DNA from: GCA-2861595 sp035525365 | GTDB taxonomy: Bacteria > Actinomycetota > Acidimicrobiia > Acidimicrobiales > GCA-2861595 | Assembly (NCBI GenBank): GCA_035525365.1 | Contig: DATLEK010000064.1 | Coordinates: 34,826 to 98,825, forward strand | Reading direction: 5' to 3' | Length of the DNA stretch: 64,000 bases | Part shown: positions 9,359-18,197 of the stretch, in pieces | Layout of the letters: each line of letters opens with the position of its first letter | Numbering within the stretch: position 1 is the stretch's first letter | Program-made: the position numbers and the translations under genes | The notes under the pieces: generated by a model | Databases searched by the model: none | Seen by the model: only the letters and a program-made list of their open reading frames with translations | What the model was told of the DNA's origin: nothing

Positions 9359-10483
9359 TCAATCCAGTTGGGCTGCCAGGTCGAGATACTCACTGGCAAG
9401 GCGGCGCATCTGGGAAACCTTCAAACCTGGAACCTTGCGGTATCGGTAGACGAAGCCGGGATCGAACCGGTTGAAATCGTTCGCGACCTCGGCCTTGGAA
9501 CCCGCTCCAACCTCTCCTCCGAGGATCTCGGCGAGGGGAGCGAAGTCGAAGTAGCGACGGTAGCGCTCGGCCACGTAAGCGTGTTGGGACGCGCTGCCCC
9601 CCGGCAGACCGGTAACCACGGCGAGGCGGACGGCAAGGCGCCACTGGCCCTGCTGGTACTGCCAACCGACCTGATCTCTGTTGGAAAGGAGGACAAAGCC
9701 CTCCAAGAGCGGGCCGCCCCTCGTGAATCCCGAATCCCACTTGATTTCATGGCCGCCGACCTCTACGCCCACCTCAGTCCTGAGTCGGTGCTCGATTAGC
9801 CGCGCCCTCAGCTTGCCGAGCCCGTCGTGCACGCGGGCGTCTCGCAGCTTCCGCTTCGTGGCCTCTCCGAAGTCGACCGGATCGTCGGAACCGGGCGAGC
9901 CAACGAGCTTCACCAGTTGGCAAAGCTGGCGCACCATCTCCACATAGTGGACCAGGAGATCGCCAGCGAACCGTCGGATCGGATCATGGGACTCAGCGAG
10001 CTTCCGGGCCACCGGCGCGAGAGCATCTGCCAGCTCCCCGTACCCCACCCATCGCCAGGTGCCGTGAGCGGTAAGAAGGCACCGGTCCGGCCAACTGGGG
10101 GGTATCAGCGACAGGAGGATCAACGTCGGGTCCTTGAACCCAGCGAACCCAGCGGCGGAGTAATCCACGAGTTGACGGTCGTCAGGAAGCGAGAACACTT
10201 TGTTCTCGATCACCACGGGGGCAAGACCCGGTAATGGGACGATCAGATCAAGGTTTCGGTGCTCGCGGCGTACTGCACCGCCACTCCCGACCCGCCGGGG
10301 TACCTCAAGAAGGGCGAACAGCTCGACGGCTTCGTCGAGGTAACGCTCGGCGAACCAGGCAAGCAAGTTCGAATGAAACAGTTCCTTGGAGTGGAGAGAG
10401 AGATGGAACAGGGGCTCATCTCTGAGTGCGCGACAAACCGGCTCCACCTGCGCTGCCATCGAGGCGTCCAGGTCAGTCACCAT
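9359..10483 (-). CDS. PD-(D/E)XK nuclease-family protein
   Basis: The start at ATG 10483 follows GAGGTATCCCGG; the frame runs further up but without coding character. The 374-residue protein has HSNLLAWFAERY near residue 39, then LDLIVPLPG and VVIENKVFSLPDDRQL, the D...ExK signature of PD-(D/E)XK nucleases. The aromatic C-terminal half holds GWQYQQGQWRLAVRLA. Many such proteins (PDDEXK_4-like) sit in defence islands and some are solitary toxins or restriction-like effectors. Its start overlaps the end of the ADP-ribosylglycohydrolase remnant, so the two were once one transcript. Target and partner are unknown. Confidence 0.7.
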   Translation of the reverse strand: MVTDLDASMAAQVEPVCRALRDEPLFHLSLHSKELFHSNLLAWFAERYLDEAVELFALLEVPRRVGSGGAVRREHRNLDLIVPLPGLAPVVIENKVFSLPDDRQLVDYSAAGFAGFKDPTLILLSLIPPSWPDRCLLTAHGTWRWVGYGELADALAPVARKLAESHDPIRRFAGDLLVHYVEMVRQLCQLVKLVGSPGSDDPVDFGEATKRKLRDARVHDGLGKLRARLIEHRLRTEVGVEVGGHEIKWDSGFTRGGPLLEGFVLLSNRDQVGWQYQQGQWRLAVRLAVVTGLPGGSASQHAYVAERYRRYFDFAPLAEILGGEVGAGSKAEVANDFNRFDPGFVYRYRKVPGLKVSQMRRLASEYLDLAAQLD

Positions 10484-11048
10484 CCGGGATACCTCAGACG
10501 CCACCACTCGGGCGAGGCACCCCAGCCATCCGCAGGCGGGCTCGCCGTCTCGAAGGCAAGGTCCGCAGCGACGGTCGCGACCAGATCCCGGGAGTCCAGA
10601 GAGTCGAGCCACTCTGGAGGAATCTCGTCAGGCCCACGGAGAGCCCCGAGCAGCTGCCCGCAGATCGATCCCGTTGAGTCGCTGTCGCCGGAATGGTTCA
10701 CGGCAGCAAGAAGGCCGGCTGACACGTCGGGGGCTGCACGAGCACAGCACACGGCGATCCCGAGAGCTTCCTCGCCGACCCATCCGCCACCGAACTGCTG
10801 CTCGATTGTTACGGCGTCGGGTAGCCCCGACGACGCGACCTCAACAGCCTTTAGAAGGATGCTTCCGACGCTCTCGGATGTCCACGGGATCGTGATGTCG
10901 ACTGCGTCGTCAAGAGTGGCGCCCTGGAGGATCAGGGCGATCATCAGGGCGAGCGCTCCGGCCGAGTGCCATCCATCGGGATGGCGTGGGTGAGAGCCCC
11001 GATGTCACACCCGAGGCTGTAGATGCGCTCAGCGTCATCTCGCGCCAT
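10477..11048 (-). pseudogene. ADP-ribosylglycohydrolase C-terminal half, frameshifted
   Basis: The DraG-type C-terminal signature is plain: GGGWVGEEALGIAVCCA followed by AVNHSGDSDSTGSICGQLLGA, whose aspartates bind the magnesium pair. Upstream, MARDDAERIYSLGCDIGALTHA lies in one frame, while HPDGWHSAGALALMIALI lies in the next. A single missing base near 10970-10975 (CACGCCATCCC where CACGGCCATCCC would be expected) breaks the gene. The N-terminal half with the DDT motif is absent. The family removes ADP-ribose from proteins or DNA. In this island it may have been an immunity or reversal factor, now dead unless the shift is a sequencing error. Confidence 0.7.
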
Positions 11049-11352
11049 CGATCACCTGAGCGTGAGACGCAAGTTTCTCGAGGATGCGATCGTCGGTAGG
11101 TCTGTTCACGGGGTCCACGACGCCGACGCTAAGGCCGTGCAACGAAGGTGGCTCTTGCGCGAGGGGTCGATGCGGGAGCCGGCCCACCTTGGCCGCACGA
11201 GTGATCGGTGTAAACGCCTCAACCCGGCACCCGACGGTACCGAAGTCGCTGACATGTGCGATCCGGAGCGAGACTCGTGGACCGAGGGGGCTTGCCCCGG
11301 CGACGGCGCCGAGCCGGTCGCGCCCACCGACGAGGCCGACGTACTGGATCAT
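11035..11352 (-). CDS. Hypothetical protein, 105 aa
   Basis: From ATG 11352 (MIQYVGLVGGRDRLG) the frame has steady protein-like composition, with SLRIAHVSDFGTVGCRVEAF and a charged end PTDDRILEKLASHAQVIDG. Its stop overlaps the ATG of the ADP-ribosylglycohydrolase remnant by 14 bases, which supports a former operon 11352 to 9359. I recognise no family. Because its partner gene is broken, this one may also be a leftover. Confidence 0.4.
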   Translation of the reverse strand: MIQYVGLVGGRDRLGAVAGASPLGPRVSLRIAHVSDFGTVGCRVEAFTPITRAAKVGRLPHRPLAQEPPSLHGLSVGVVDPVNRPTDDRILEKLASHAQVIDGAR

Positions 11353-11715
11353 CCGCGGCCGATCTACGGCTGCGTAGCTAGCGGCCGCCTGGCGTCGACC
11401 GTGCCGGCGCCGCCTGAAGGCTGGTTCCACAGCGACCCGAGTCGGCGATCTGCTCGCGGCCAGTAAGCACCGAACTGTGTCCGAGAACGTTGGGCGATCA
11501 GGTGTGCCGAAGTACCCCTGATCGCCGGGTCCGCGCGCGCAGCGGGTCAAGAGGTCAGTTCTGGCGCTCGTAGTACACGGGTTGGGGTGCCAGCGGCAAG
11601 ATGCGCCGCGTGATTGGGTTCCTGTGGCACCTGAGGAAGCGCGGTTTGCTCGGATAGATAAGGTCCCCCGTTCTCCGCAAACGGGGGGGGAGCCGTTCGG
11701 GCTAACGCACCGGCG
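11353..11715. other. No gene seen (363 bases)
   Basis: Short frames here have irregular composition and no ribosome sites. The stretch holds a run of eight G near 11690 and nothing else I can name. Confidence 0.5.
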
Positions 11716-12024
11716 CTAGTTCCGCGTCGGGTAGAGGTCGGACTGGCTCCACTCGAAAGCCTTCTCCCACCCACAACCGACGCACCGAAAGATGGACCGG
11801 CTGTAGTCCATCGTGCCTTGGGAGTACTCCCATCGTTCAGCAGTCATGCGGTCGATCACCGCACCTTGCTCGTCCTTCTCAACTGTCGTGCTGAGCCGAG
11901 GCCACCCGATGCGAACCGGCTCGGTCTTCGTCTCGATTCGGTCGTTCTGCATCCGGCGACGGCCACAATTCTCGCAGGGCCACCGGGCGTACCTCCTCAC
12001 GAAGCTGAGGCTATCTGACGCCAA
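11716..12024 (-). CDS. Small zinc-ribbon-like protein, 102 aa
   Basis: Two cysteine pairs, CENCG near residue 17 and CVGCGW near residue 82, frame a central region rich in Glu, Arg and Thr and suggest one zinc site. The longest frame starts with TTG at 12024; GTG at 12003 (VRRYARWPCENC) is an alternative. No known family is recognised. It is one of several small cysteine-rich proteins between 11.7 and 13.9 kb. Confidence 0.55.
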   Translation of the reverse strand: MASDSLSFVRRYARWPCENCGRRRMQNDRIETKTEPVRIGWPRLSTTVEKDEQGAVIDRMTAERWEYSQGTMDYSRSIFRCVGCGWEKAFEWSQSDLYPTRN

Positions 12025-12044
12025 AGAGTGCTATAACGAACCGC

Positions 12045-12608
12045 GTGCCGCTGGGCCGGAAGCCGCAGTTGACCGGACCCGATTACCTGATCGCGGTGGC
12101 GAGCGACGCTGCCCACAACGGCCAACCCTACGCAGCCACGTTTTTGAGGATGGCGCAAGACGCCGCTGTTGGCAACCGGCCGGGAATGCTCCTAGCCGAA
12201 ATGGTCGCCGCCCGACCTTTGAAGGACTACGAGGCAAGTGCGGTGTCGATCATCCTTGGGGCGGCGCAACTGGCGCAGCAAGGTAGAGACGCAGAATCTG
12301 TGAAAGAGATTCTTCAATTTGGGATGGCTCTGCTGGCGAAGTGGCCGTCTTACCTCGTCATGACAGATAGCCACCCAGATCTGTGTGACAAAAGCGATTC
12401 ACCGGGTCCAGACGGCGGTGCTGATGAAGCGATGACGTTGTACATCCGCAAGACCTACCAGGAGGGCACCAGCGAGTATCGACTCTCGCCAGTTGAATCA
12501 CTGCAAGCTGTAATAGCCGCCATCCAGAAATCGGGACGTTCTGCGGATGAAGTGTCCGAGGTGCTGCGCCAAGCCGGTCTTCGGATTGACGAGATACTGG
12601 GACGTTGA
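12045..12608 (+). CDS. Hypothetical protein, 187 aa
   Basis: The start is GTG 12045 (MPLGRKPQLTGPDYLIAVA), 20 bases from the divergent start of the 11716-12024 gene. The chain is mostly helical: LLAEMVAARPLKDYEASAVS, LGAAQLAQQGRDAESVKEIL, and a C-terminal helix with EVSEVLRQAGLRIDEILGR. Base composition is lower in GC than in the flanking element genes, consistent with recent cargo. There is no signal, membrane segment or catalytic motif. Function unknown. Confidence 0.55.
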   Translation: MPLGRKPQLTGPDYLIAVASDAAHNGQPYAATFLRMAQDAAVGNRPGMLLAEMVAARPLKDYEASAVSIILGAAQLAQQGRDAESVKEILQFGMALLAKWPSYLVMTDSHPDLCDKSDSPGPDGGADEAMTLYIRKTYQEGTSEYRLSPVESLQAVIAAIQKSGRSADEVSEVLRQAGLRIDEILGR

Positions 12609-12926
12609 ACGGTGGAAAGGAAGAGCCCTTCGTGCTTCTCCAAGCGGCTGAAGCGGCGAAGTTGTCTGAGCGCGATCTCTAGAGGGGGAGATCGAAGCTG
12701 ATCGTCATGCTCCGAGGCGCATACTTCGAAAGACCCGACTCCGAATCGCTACGTCTAGCGGAAACCGCTGGGTTCGAGCACCCTACATCTAGCCATCATC
12801 ATGGATAGCGACCATCGCCGATAGGGAGTTCCAAGCCACGATGGATCTCTGCGCTACGCGTGTCTATCGGCGTGCCCGCGGGGCAACGGTCACCTGTTAG
12901 GGGCAAGCACGCGGAACCTGTCGGAC
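12609..12926. other. No gene seen (318 bases)
   Basis: No coding frame stands out. A T-arm-like GGGTTCGAGCACCC lies near 12769, but no acceptor or anticodon arm accompanies it, so I do not call a tRNA. Confidence 0.5.
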
Positions 12927-13478
12927 CTATAGCGACGCTCCACCGATTGCCCGCCATCCTACGGTGATCACCTCACGCATTCCAGCTACCTGAGGAGATA
13001 GGCGGAGCGCTTCTTCCCAGGAGAAGTTACGGCGCACATCGTCAAGTCCGTTATCCATGTGCCGCCCGACATAGTAACCAGCGTGGCAGCCGAAGATGAG
13101 GGCCGCCATCACGGATGGTTCGTTCGGCACGGCCATGTAGGCCGCCCACTGAAGGGCATCATAGATCTCTGGTGGTGTACGTGGTCTGCTGTGCAGAGCA
13201 GCGAAGGCATGTCCGAGCGATGCCGCCGCGGCGAGCGCCTGTTCCACCCGGCCTGCCTGCGGGATGACACAGTCGCTGGGGCCTGCCGACATCAACGTTG
13301 TGGCAAGTGTTGCGCCGTCAGCCCGGACCTGCTCTCGATCCATGTAGAGCCGCGCCGCTTGAATAATCGTTTCAACATCGTGAAGGTGTCTTCGTGTCCA
13401 CTTCGGGTCGGGCATACGGCACTTGGACAGCGACGGGACCTCCGTGTCTGGGGCAGGTCCCTTCTTGAACAGGGCCAT
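12927..13478 (-). CDS. Hypothetical protein, 183 aa
   Basis: AAGGAGA stands right before ATGATG; the second ATG (13478) gives better spacing. The protein has a basic N-terminus, then helices LHDVETIIQAARLYMDREQV and EQALAAAASLGHAFAALHSR, and a small glycine and aromatic patch ALIFGCHAGYYVGRHMD. It follows the 13528-13881 gene closely on the same strand. I recognise no domain. It is soluble by prediction. Confidence 0.55.
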   Translation of the reverse strand: MALFKKGPAPDTEVPSLSKCRMPDPKWTRRHLHDVETIIQAARLYMDREQVRADGATLATTLMSAGPSDCVIPQAGRVEQALAAAASLGHAFAALHSRPRTPPEIYDALQWAAYMAVPNEPSVMAALIFGCHAGYYVGRHMDNGLDDVRRNFSWEEALRLSPQVAGMREVITVGWRAIGGASL

Positions 13479-13527
13479 CATTCTCCTTGGTCTCCATCGT
13501 CGTCATCCCTGCTTGCAGTGAGGGGCG

Positions 13528-13881
13528 TCACGGCATCACGAATCGCGTACAGGCGGGGTGGACGATGGCCTTGACGATCCGGTGACTATTGCCGTCGCGG
13601 ATCAGGTCGTACTTGCCGTCGAGGTCTACCGGCTCACCGCAGGCAGGGCAATCATTGAGACCGCCGCAGGCACCATGCCGATAGCTTCCTGCGTCTTCGT
13701 AGTGAGGTGGTGCGTAGATCAACTTGTCCCCCTTCGAGGGGTCGAACTCCACCGGCTGCCCACAGCGGTCACATGCCTCAGTAGGAACCAGCGGGACCAA
13801 GCACCTGGGACAGATGCTCCATCCGGTGTCGGTTGTGCTGAGGTCATCGTCGGGCATCGAGCAGAAGTCACAGGTGGCCAT
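13528..13881 (-). CDS. Multi-zinc-ribbon protein, 117 aa
   Basis: ATG 13881 follows GGAGGTGACC, a strong ribosome site; the in-frame GTG two codons up is part of that site. Cysteine pairs CDFC, CPRC, CDRC and CPAC and a late HPAC point to two or more zinc ribbons along the whole length. It is unlikely to be an enzyme. Nucleic-acid or protein binding is a guess from fold type only. It sits between the DUF559 nuclease and the 12927-13478 gene on the same strand. Confidence 0.6.
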   Translation of the reverse strand: MATCDFCSMPDDDLSTTDTGWSICPRCLVPLVPTEACDRCGQPVEFDPSKGDKLIYAPPHYEDAGSYRHGACGGLNDCPACGEPVDLDGKYDLIRDGNSHRIVKAIVHPACTRFVMP

Positions 13882-13938
13882 GGTCACCTCCGGGGTGCTG
13901 CGGGACGCGCCTGAGGGTCGATGTCCCGAACCTTCGGC

Positions 13939-14709
13939 TCATCTCAGCAGGCGAGTGAGGAAGCGTTCGACGAACGCGCTCAGTTCGGCTGGCCTTGCCA
14001 CATCCTCGACCGTGATCCGATCACCCCACACAAGGCCTGCGTCCGTGAGCAGGTTCTCCCGCGACCGGTCAGCAGCGGCGCGCCCATGGTGGTGAGGCCC
14101 ATCGACTTCAATGCCACCGGCCCGGCCTCGGTACGTCACGACGAAGTCTGGCCAGAACTTCGCGGCAGACGTGACAATGGCCCCTCCGGGCATTATGCCG
14201 ATGGTCATCTCGGGCGGGAGAGCCTTCTGCTTCGCCCGAAGCGCTCTGTAGACATCGACCTCTTGGTCGCTTCCAAAGTTCAGCCCATCCTCTCGCTTCA
14301 GAGCCGTGACAGGCTTGTAGCCCCCTTGGTTGGTAGCTGTCCGACTCTCCGGTGGAAGACGCGCTGCTCGGCGAAGCTCACGCCAATCTGCTCCTACTCT
14401 CATTGGCCGAGCCTTGAACTCCCTGATGTAGATCCAAGTGGAGGAATGCATCACTTCGATGGCCTCACGCATGACCGTGATCGCCTCTGGGGAGAGCATC
14501 GGGTAGTGAAGAGGGTCCACGGCCAAAAATGCGGCTACGAAGGTCGGTGGACCGTCGTAGGGGCCGTCTGCCTGTTGTTCGTACGAGAGCCACCCTGACT
14601 CGATGAGATCAGCCTGATCGAACAGCCCGTTCCCGTCCAAGACAGCGACCAGTGCCCCTAGGTCCCCGTCAGCTCCCTCGTTCATCTGGTCTTCAATCGA
14701 TGTGTCCAC
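13939..14709 (-). CDS. DUF559/Vsr-like endonuclease-domain protein
   Basis: The C-terminal 80 residues carry KFWPDFVVTYRGRAGGIEVD, then GPHHHGR, DRSREN and LLTDAGL. This is the pattern of DUF559 and Vsr-like PD-(D/E)XK nucleases (pDF...gieiDG..H...D..R...l...G). The N-terminal 150 residues are unassigned and helix-rich. Proteins of this type are widespread as mobile or defence-linked nucleases. It starts with ATG 14709 and is divergent from the 14746 gene. DNA cleavage is inferred from the fold signature, with no known specificity. Confidence 0.6.
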   Translation of the reverse strand: MDTSIEDQMNEGADGDLGALVAVLDGNGLFDQADLIESGWLSYEQQADGPYDGPPTFVAAFLAVDPLHYPMLSPEAITVMREAIEVMHSSTWIYIREFKARPMRVGADWRELRRAARLPPESRTATNQGGYKPVTALKREDGLNFGSDQEVDVYRALRAKQKALPPEMTIGIMPGGAIVTSAAKFWPDFVVTYRGRAGGIEVDGPHHHGRAAADRSRENLLTDAGLVWGDRITVEDVARPAELSAFVERFLTRLLR

Positions 14710-14745
14710 CGCCTAAGTGTCGCTCACCGTGCCAGACTCTTTGAA

Positions 14746-14982
14746 GTGGACCTAGTGCCCAAGATCCTTGCTTCGGCAGGGATCGTTTTGCTGTTCGCTC
14801 TCCTGTTCGTGTGGATCGGCCGGAGGAGCTATCGGCGGAACTACACTCTTTACGGCCGGTCGAAGGGGACTTCCCTCTTGATCGCTGGCCTGGCCATTCT
14901 CCTCTACCCGCTCACACTGTGGTTCTGGGCTATGGGTCCAACGCCAGAACGGCAAGCCAAGAATCGTTCGCGATCAAACTGA
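14746..14982 (+). CDS. Small two-TM membrane protein, 78 aa
   Basis: Starts with GTG 14746. Two hydrophobic segments (ILASAGIVLLFALLFVWIG at 7-25 and SLLIAGLAILLYPLTLWFWA at 43-62) are joined by a basic loop RRSYRRNYTLYGRSKG, and the tail is charged. No family is recognised. Small two-TM proteins in defence islands can act as membrane effectors or anchors, but nothing here proves that. Confidence 0.5.
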   Translation: MDLVPKILASAGIVLLFALLFVWIGRRSYRRNYTLYGRSKGTSLLIAGLAILLYPLTLWFWAMGPTPERQAKNRSRSN

Positions 14983-15003
14983 CCCACCACCAGTCCTCGG
15001 GCG

Positions 15004-15324
15004 ATGAGTTCGGACCGAGCTTCGAGCCTGCAAGGAAGTTTCGCCGGCGCCCGACTGATCAACCTCTTCACCGCCATGTCATCCCGTCGGTGGGTGTACC
15101 ACCACCCGGGCGACGACCTCGACGACCTCCTCGGCGGCGGCTGGAGTCTTCCTCCGGGCACACCCGTCCTCGTCGACGACCCGGGCGCCGCCGAGCTTCT
15201 CGAGCGTGTGAAGGTCATGGGCGAGTGGGCGTATGAGAACCCGGACGAGCCACATCCTTTCGTCGGCTCGCCGTCCTTCGATTACCCCTGGCTGAAAGGC
15301 GAGCGCCAAACCGAGGAGCGGTAG
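15004..15324 (+). CDS. Hypothetical protein, 106 aa
   Basis: Starts with ATG 15004; ATG 15076 (MSSRRWVYHHPGDDLDDLL) may be the true start since the first 24 residues are unremarkable. The chain includes GTPVLVDDPGAAELLERVKV and an aromatic end SPSFDYPWLKGERQ. Family unknown; it precedes the SIR2 gene on the same strand after about 290 bases. Confidence 0.4.
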   Translation: MSSDRASSLQGSFAGARLINLFTAMSSRRWVYHHPGDDLDDLLGGGWSLPPGTPVLVDDPGAAELLERVKVMGEWAYENPDEPHPFVGSPSFDYPWLKGERQTEER

Positions 15325-15474
15325 GCGCGTGACGTGCCAGACGGCGTCGGGCGTCACGTGATGGTGATACGGGACCTCGGTGAAGAGGCGTCTGGACCCC
15401 TCCCCAAAATGCCGGTAGAAGGCGGGCAACTTCCGCGAGCGCGGAGCCGCCTTGAAGCTTGGCCTTGCGTACGA

Positions 15475-15510
15475 AATCGGCGTTGTGCCGAGATCGGAAC
15501 AACGCCGATT
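15475..15510. repeat. 12-bp perfect inverted repeat before SIR2 gene
   Basis: AATCGGCGTTGT (15475-15486) and ACAACGCCGATT (15499-15510) form perfect arms around 12 bases. There is no T-run, so an operator or attenuator for the SIR2 gene about 100 bases downstream is more likely than a terminator. Between 15325 and 15613 I see no gene. Confidence 0.45.
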
Positions 15511-15613
15511 AGGCACGCCTCGCGGTGCCCCTGGCCAGAAGCCCGAGGTTGGCGAACGCAATCGAACGAGGGACGTCAGAGGCAGTCCGGCTTCCCGGAT
15601 CTATGGTGATCCG

Positions 15614-16849
15614 GTGGCCGAGGCTGTCTATGTGTTAGGGGCAGGCTTCAGCTGCTCAATGCTTGACACGAGCTTCCGTGACCTTCGCGCCCCGCTGGCG
15701 CGGAACTTCTTCGAGGTTCTGCTCCGCCATGGGCGGCTGCGGGAAAAACTCGATGGCATACGACGGCACGTGTACGTCGATGAGCTCTTTGCGATGATCA
15801 ACGAGTACTGGGGTCTGTCGATCGACCAATTGGCAGCCACGCCGTTCGACATCGAGGAGTGCCTCACCTTTCTCGAGTCGGTTGAGATGGACAACCGCGG
15901 AACCGACGAGGGGATTCGGGCAGCGCGCGCTGCCTATGCGACGCGGGCGTTGCTGCTCGACTACCTCAGCGAGATGTCGATCGGCGGGACAACGACACCC
16001 GCAGGCTACCAGTTCGGTGTAGAGGTGCTCGGCTCTGATTGTGACGTGCTCACGTTGAATTACGACACCCTTGCGGAGGACGCGATCGCATCGGCGTCGG
16101 GCATCGGGCCGAACCCGAGGCCTCCGCCGCTGTCGGTCGATGATCCGTCGGCAGCCGTAGCCGACGAGTTCCTCCCGGCGAGCCACTCGGCGTGGAAGCG
16201 GACCCTGGCTTGCGGGTTTGAGTTCGACGAGGTCGCTCTGCCAGTAGCAGGTGTGTCGCGCTACGTCGAGGGCAGCCGGTACTACGAGCACTCCGAGAAC
16301 TGCCTCTACACATCGCATCGGGTCCTCAAGCTGCACGGCTCGATTGATTGGCTGCGCTACACCTCGCGTCGCGCTATCCCTCGCGAGTTCGCGGTGGACG
16401 CTCCAGAGAACCCGCCGACCGGGCTCGTGCAAGAGCGGTATGCCCACTGGTGGATGGGCGAGTCTCCCCAGCGAGACCACTGGTACATGGACCCTCTTAT
16501 CGTCACGCCGCAGCTGTACAAGAAGTACGACGACGAACCGTTGCCTACGGTGTGGCGTCACGCGCTCGACACTCTCTCGAGCTGCACGTCGCTTGTTGTC
16601 ATCGGCTACTCGTTTCCACCAACCGACTTCCGCACGCGGCGTCTCTTCCTGGAAGCATTTCGCGGCGGTCGGCAGCTCGAGAGCCTGGTCGTGATCAACC
16701 CCGACACGAGCGTGGTGTCGAAGGTTCGCGAATTGACTCGCCATAACGGACCGGTGGTCACTTGTGACACCCTCGCCGCCTACATCGGCCTTCCAGAGTC
16801 ATGGGTCCGAGGATTGCAACAGGCATCACATCAAGACGGGCCGACTTGA
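15614..16849 (+). CDS. SIR2-like domain protein (probable NAD-consuming defence effector)
   Basis: From GTG 15614 the 411-residue protein opens with VYVLGAGFSCSM, the GAGxS NAD-binding loop of SIR2-like domains. Further on it has VLTLNYDTLAED (the N-x-D-type motif), KLHGSIDW with the catalytic-type histidine, and CTSLVVIGYSFPPTDFRTRR, typical of the SIR2_2 class. In characterised relatives (for example ThsA and DSR proteins) such domains degrade NAD after phage sensing. No second domain such as SLOG, STAND or HerA is present or adjacent, so the sensor is unknown. The reading frame extends upstream to 15452 without coding character. The gene is followed at once by the first 103-bp repeat. Confidence 0.75.
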   Translation: MAEAVYVLGAGFSCSMLDTSFRDLRAPLARNFFEVLLRHGRLREKLDGIRRHVYVDELFAMINEYWGLSIDQLAATPFDIEECLTFLESVEMDNRGTDEGIRAARAAYATRALLLDYLSEMSIGGTTTPAGYQFGVEVLGSDCDVLTLNYDTLAEDAIASASGIGPNPRPPPLSVDDPSAAVADEFLPASHSAWKRTLACGFEFDEVALPVAGVSRYVEGSRYYEHSENCLYTSHRVLKLHGSIDWLRYTSRRAIPREFAVDAPENPPTGLVQERYAHWWMGESPQRDHWYMDPLIVTPQLYKKYDDEPLPTVWRHALDTLSSCTSLVVIGYSFPPTDFRTRRLFLEAFRGGRQLESLVVINPDTSVVSKVRELTRHNGPVVTCDTLAAYIGLPESWVRGLQQASHQDGPT

Positions 16850-16881
16850 TACGCCAACAACTCCGCGAACGCCCACTGCGA

Positions 16882-16984
16882 CCGATCGACGGTACGCGTG
16901 TGGTGCAGCTGGGGCTCGGCTACACCGAACGTGCGCCCATAACGCTCGGCCCTTGCCGCCGCTGAGGGCGCCCCCAACCGCCGG
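16882..16984. repeat. 103-bp direct repeat, copy 1
   Basis: Matches 19967-20069 base for base over most of its length, including an identical core from CTCGGCTACACCGAACGTG through GCGCCCATAACGCTCGG to CCTTGCCG. Inside, GCGCCC...GGGCGC can fold over an inner CTCGGC stem. The two copies bracket three genes, suggesting a cassette border or a product of duplication. Confidence 0.75.
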
Positions 16985-17060
16985 CAGTGAGCGCGTCGAC
17001 AGCGTTCTGTTCGCCGGGCCGATTGGTCTGCGACGGCACGCCTCTGGTACACATCGCCGA

Positions 17061-17966
17061 TTACCGCGCGGTCGAACCAAGCGCGGACACCCGCAGGAGT
17101 TCCCAGTGAAGCTCCGGATTGTCACCTTCTCCTGAGACCTCGATCGTGCACGCGACACATAGATCGTCGGCTGGATTCCACTGGACTCCGCTCCGATAGG
17201 AGCGGACCACGTCGCGTTCGCCGAGCAGCGACGGTCCTGCTTCGAGCCCTTGACGAAGGGCGTCGGGATCGACGCGCAGGGCGTCGCCGAGTCGCTTGAC
17301 CGTCTCGTCCGATGAAGACCGGGCGTTGTGCAGCGAAGCGATGACCCCGTCGAGCATCGGCTTCAGCATGCTCACGAGCGGGCGGCTCGCTCCGGCGACC
17401 GTGACACGTAGGCCGAACGGCTCGCCGGCCGCGAGCGAGCCGGCGATCTCGCGTGCTCCGCTGCGAGCTGTCCACCACCAGTGGGCTGCCTTGTCGAGCC
17501 CCCGGCGGGCAATGGTGGCGTCCCCGGACGCAACGATCCCGTCGACGTGCCAGTGACGGAACGACTCCTCATGCGACGTCTCGTAGCGGTGGTAGTGCAG
17601 CGGCTGTGCGGAGAGCTGTCGCGGGCACGGCGGCGGCGCCGTTCTTCCTCGCTCGAAGGTCAGGCTCGCGGTAGCCAGCCGCGAGAAGCTCGCCATACCG
17701 ACGTTGTAGAGAAGAACGTTCTCGGCGTCGCAGAAGTCCTCGGACTGCGAGAGGTACTCACTGCGGAGGCTCCCGCGCGACGTCCGAAGTCCGGTCAGCG
17801 CGGCTCGAAGTGCCGCACGGAACTCGAGCATCGAGCCCCTCGGCTCGAACGGGAGCCGCCTCGTGGACCACGCGTCGACCTCGTCCGTAGCCGCCGAGAC
17901 GAAGAAGTCCGGGAGCACGTCCATGTAAGGGAGCCTGCCACCTGCGCGCCTTGCGGCTTCGTTCAT
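17061..17966 (-). CDS. Hypothetical protein, 301 aa
   Basis: ATG 17966 (MNEAARRAGGRLPY) is chosen; TTG precedes it. The protein has FCDAENVLLYNVGMASFSRLA in the first third, a histidine-rich patch PLHYHRYETSHEESFRHWHVDG in the middle, and a C-terminal WNPADDLCVACTIEV with a Trp-Glu pair. It has no signal peptide or membrane segment and I recognise no domain. It is the leftmost gene of the repeat-bracketed module and is transcribed towards the SIR2 gene. A defence-related role is inferred only from its setting. Confidence 0.55.
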   Translation of the reverse strand: MNEAARRAGGRLPYMDVLPDFFVSAATDEVDAWSTRRLPFEPRGSMLEFRAALRAALTGLRTSRGSLRSEYLSQSEDFCDAENVLLYNVGMASFSRLATASLTFERGRTAPPPCPRQLSAQPLHYHRYETSHEESFRHWHVDGIVASGDATIARRGLDKAAHWWWTARSGAREIAGSLAAGEPFGLRVTVAGASRPLVSMLKPMLDGVIASLHNARSSSDETVKRLGDALRVDPDALRQGLEAGPSLLGERDVVRSYRSGVQWNPADDLCVACTIEVSGEGDNPELHWELLRVSALGSTAR

Positions 17967-18197
17967 CAAAGGCTACGCCCCTCGCTCCGAGGAGTCAGCC
18001 GCCGTCTGTCCTCTTCGGCCACTCCGGCCCGGCCGCCATTTCATCGCCGAATCGGGCGCGAGCGCGAACGCGGAACACCCTCCGCACAACGCCTACATCG
18101 ACCCGAGAGACCACCGGGCGGTGCTCGCAGGCCGTTTCAGTGGATGAGGAGGTACCGTGCTGGACCGCCGCTACGGGGTGTCGGCGGATCGCCCAGC

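Noticed and set aside
12640..12800. Possible tRNA near GGGTTCGAGCACCC
   Set aside because: Only a T-arm-like stem can be drawn; no acceptor stem or proper anticodon arm fits.
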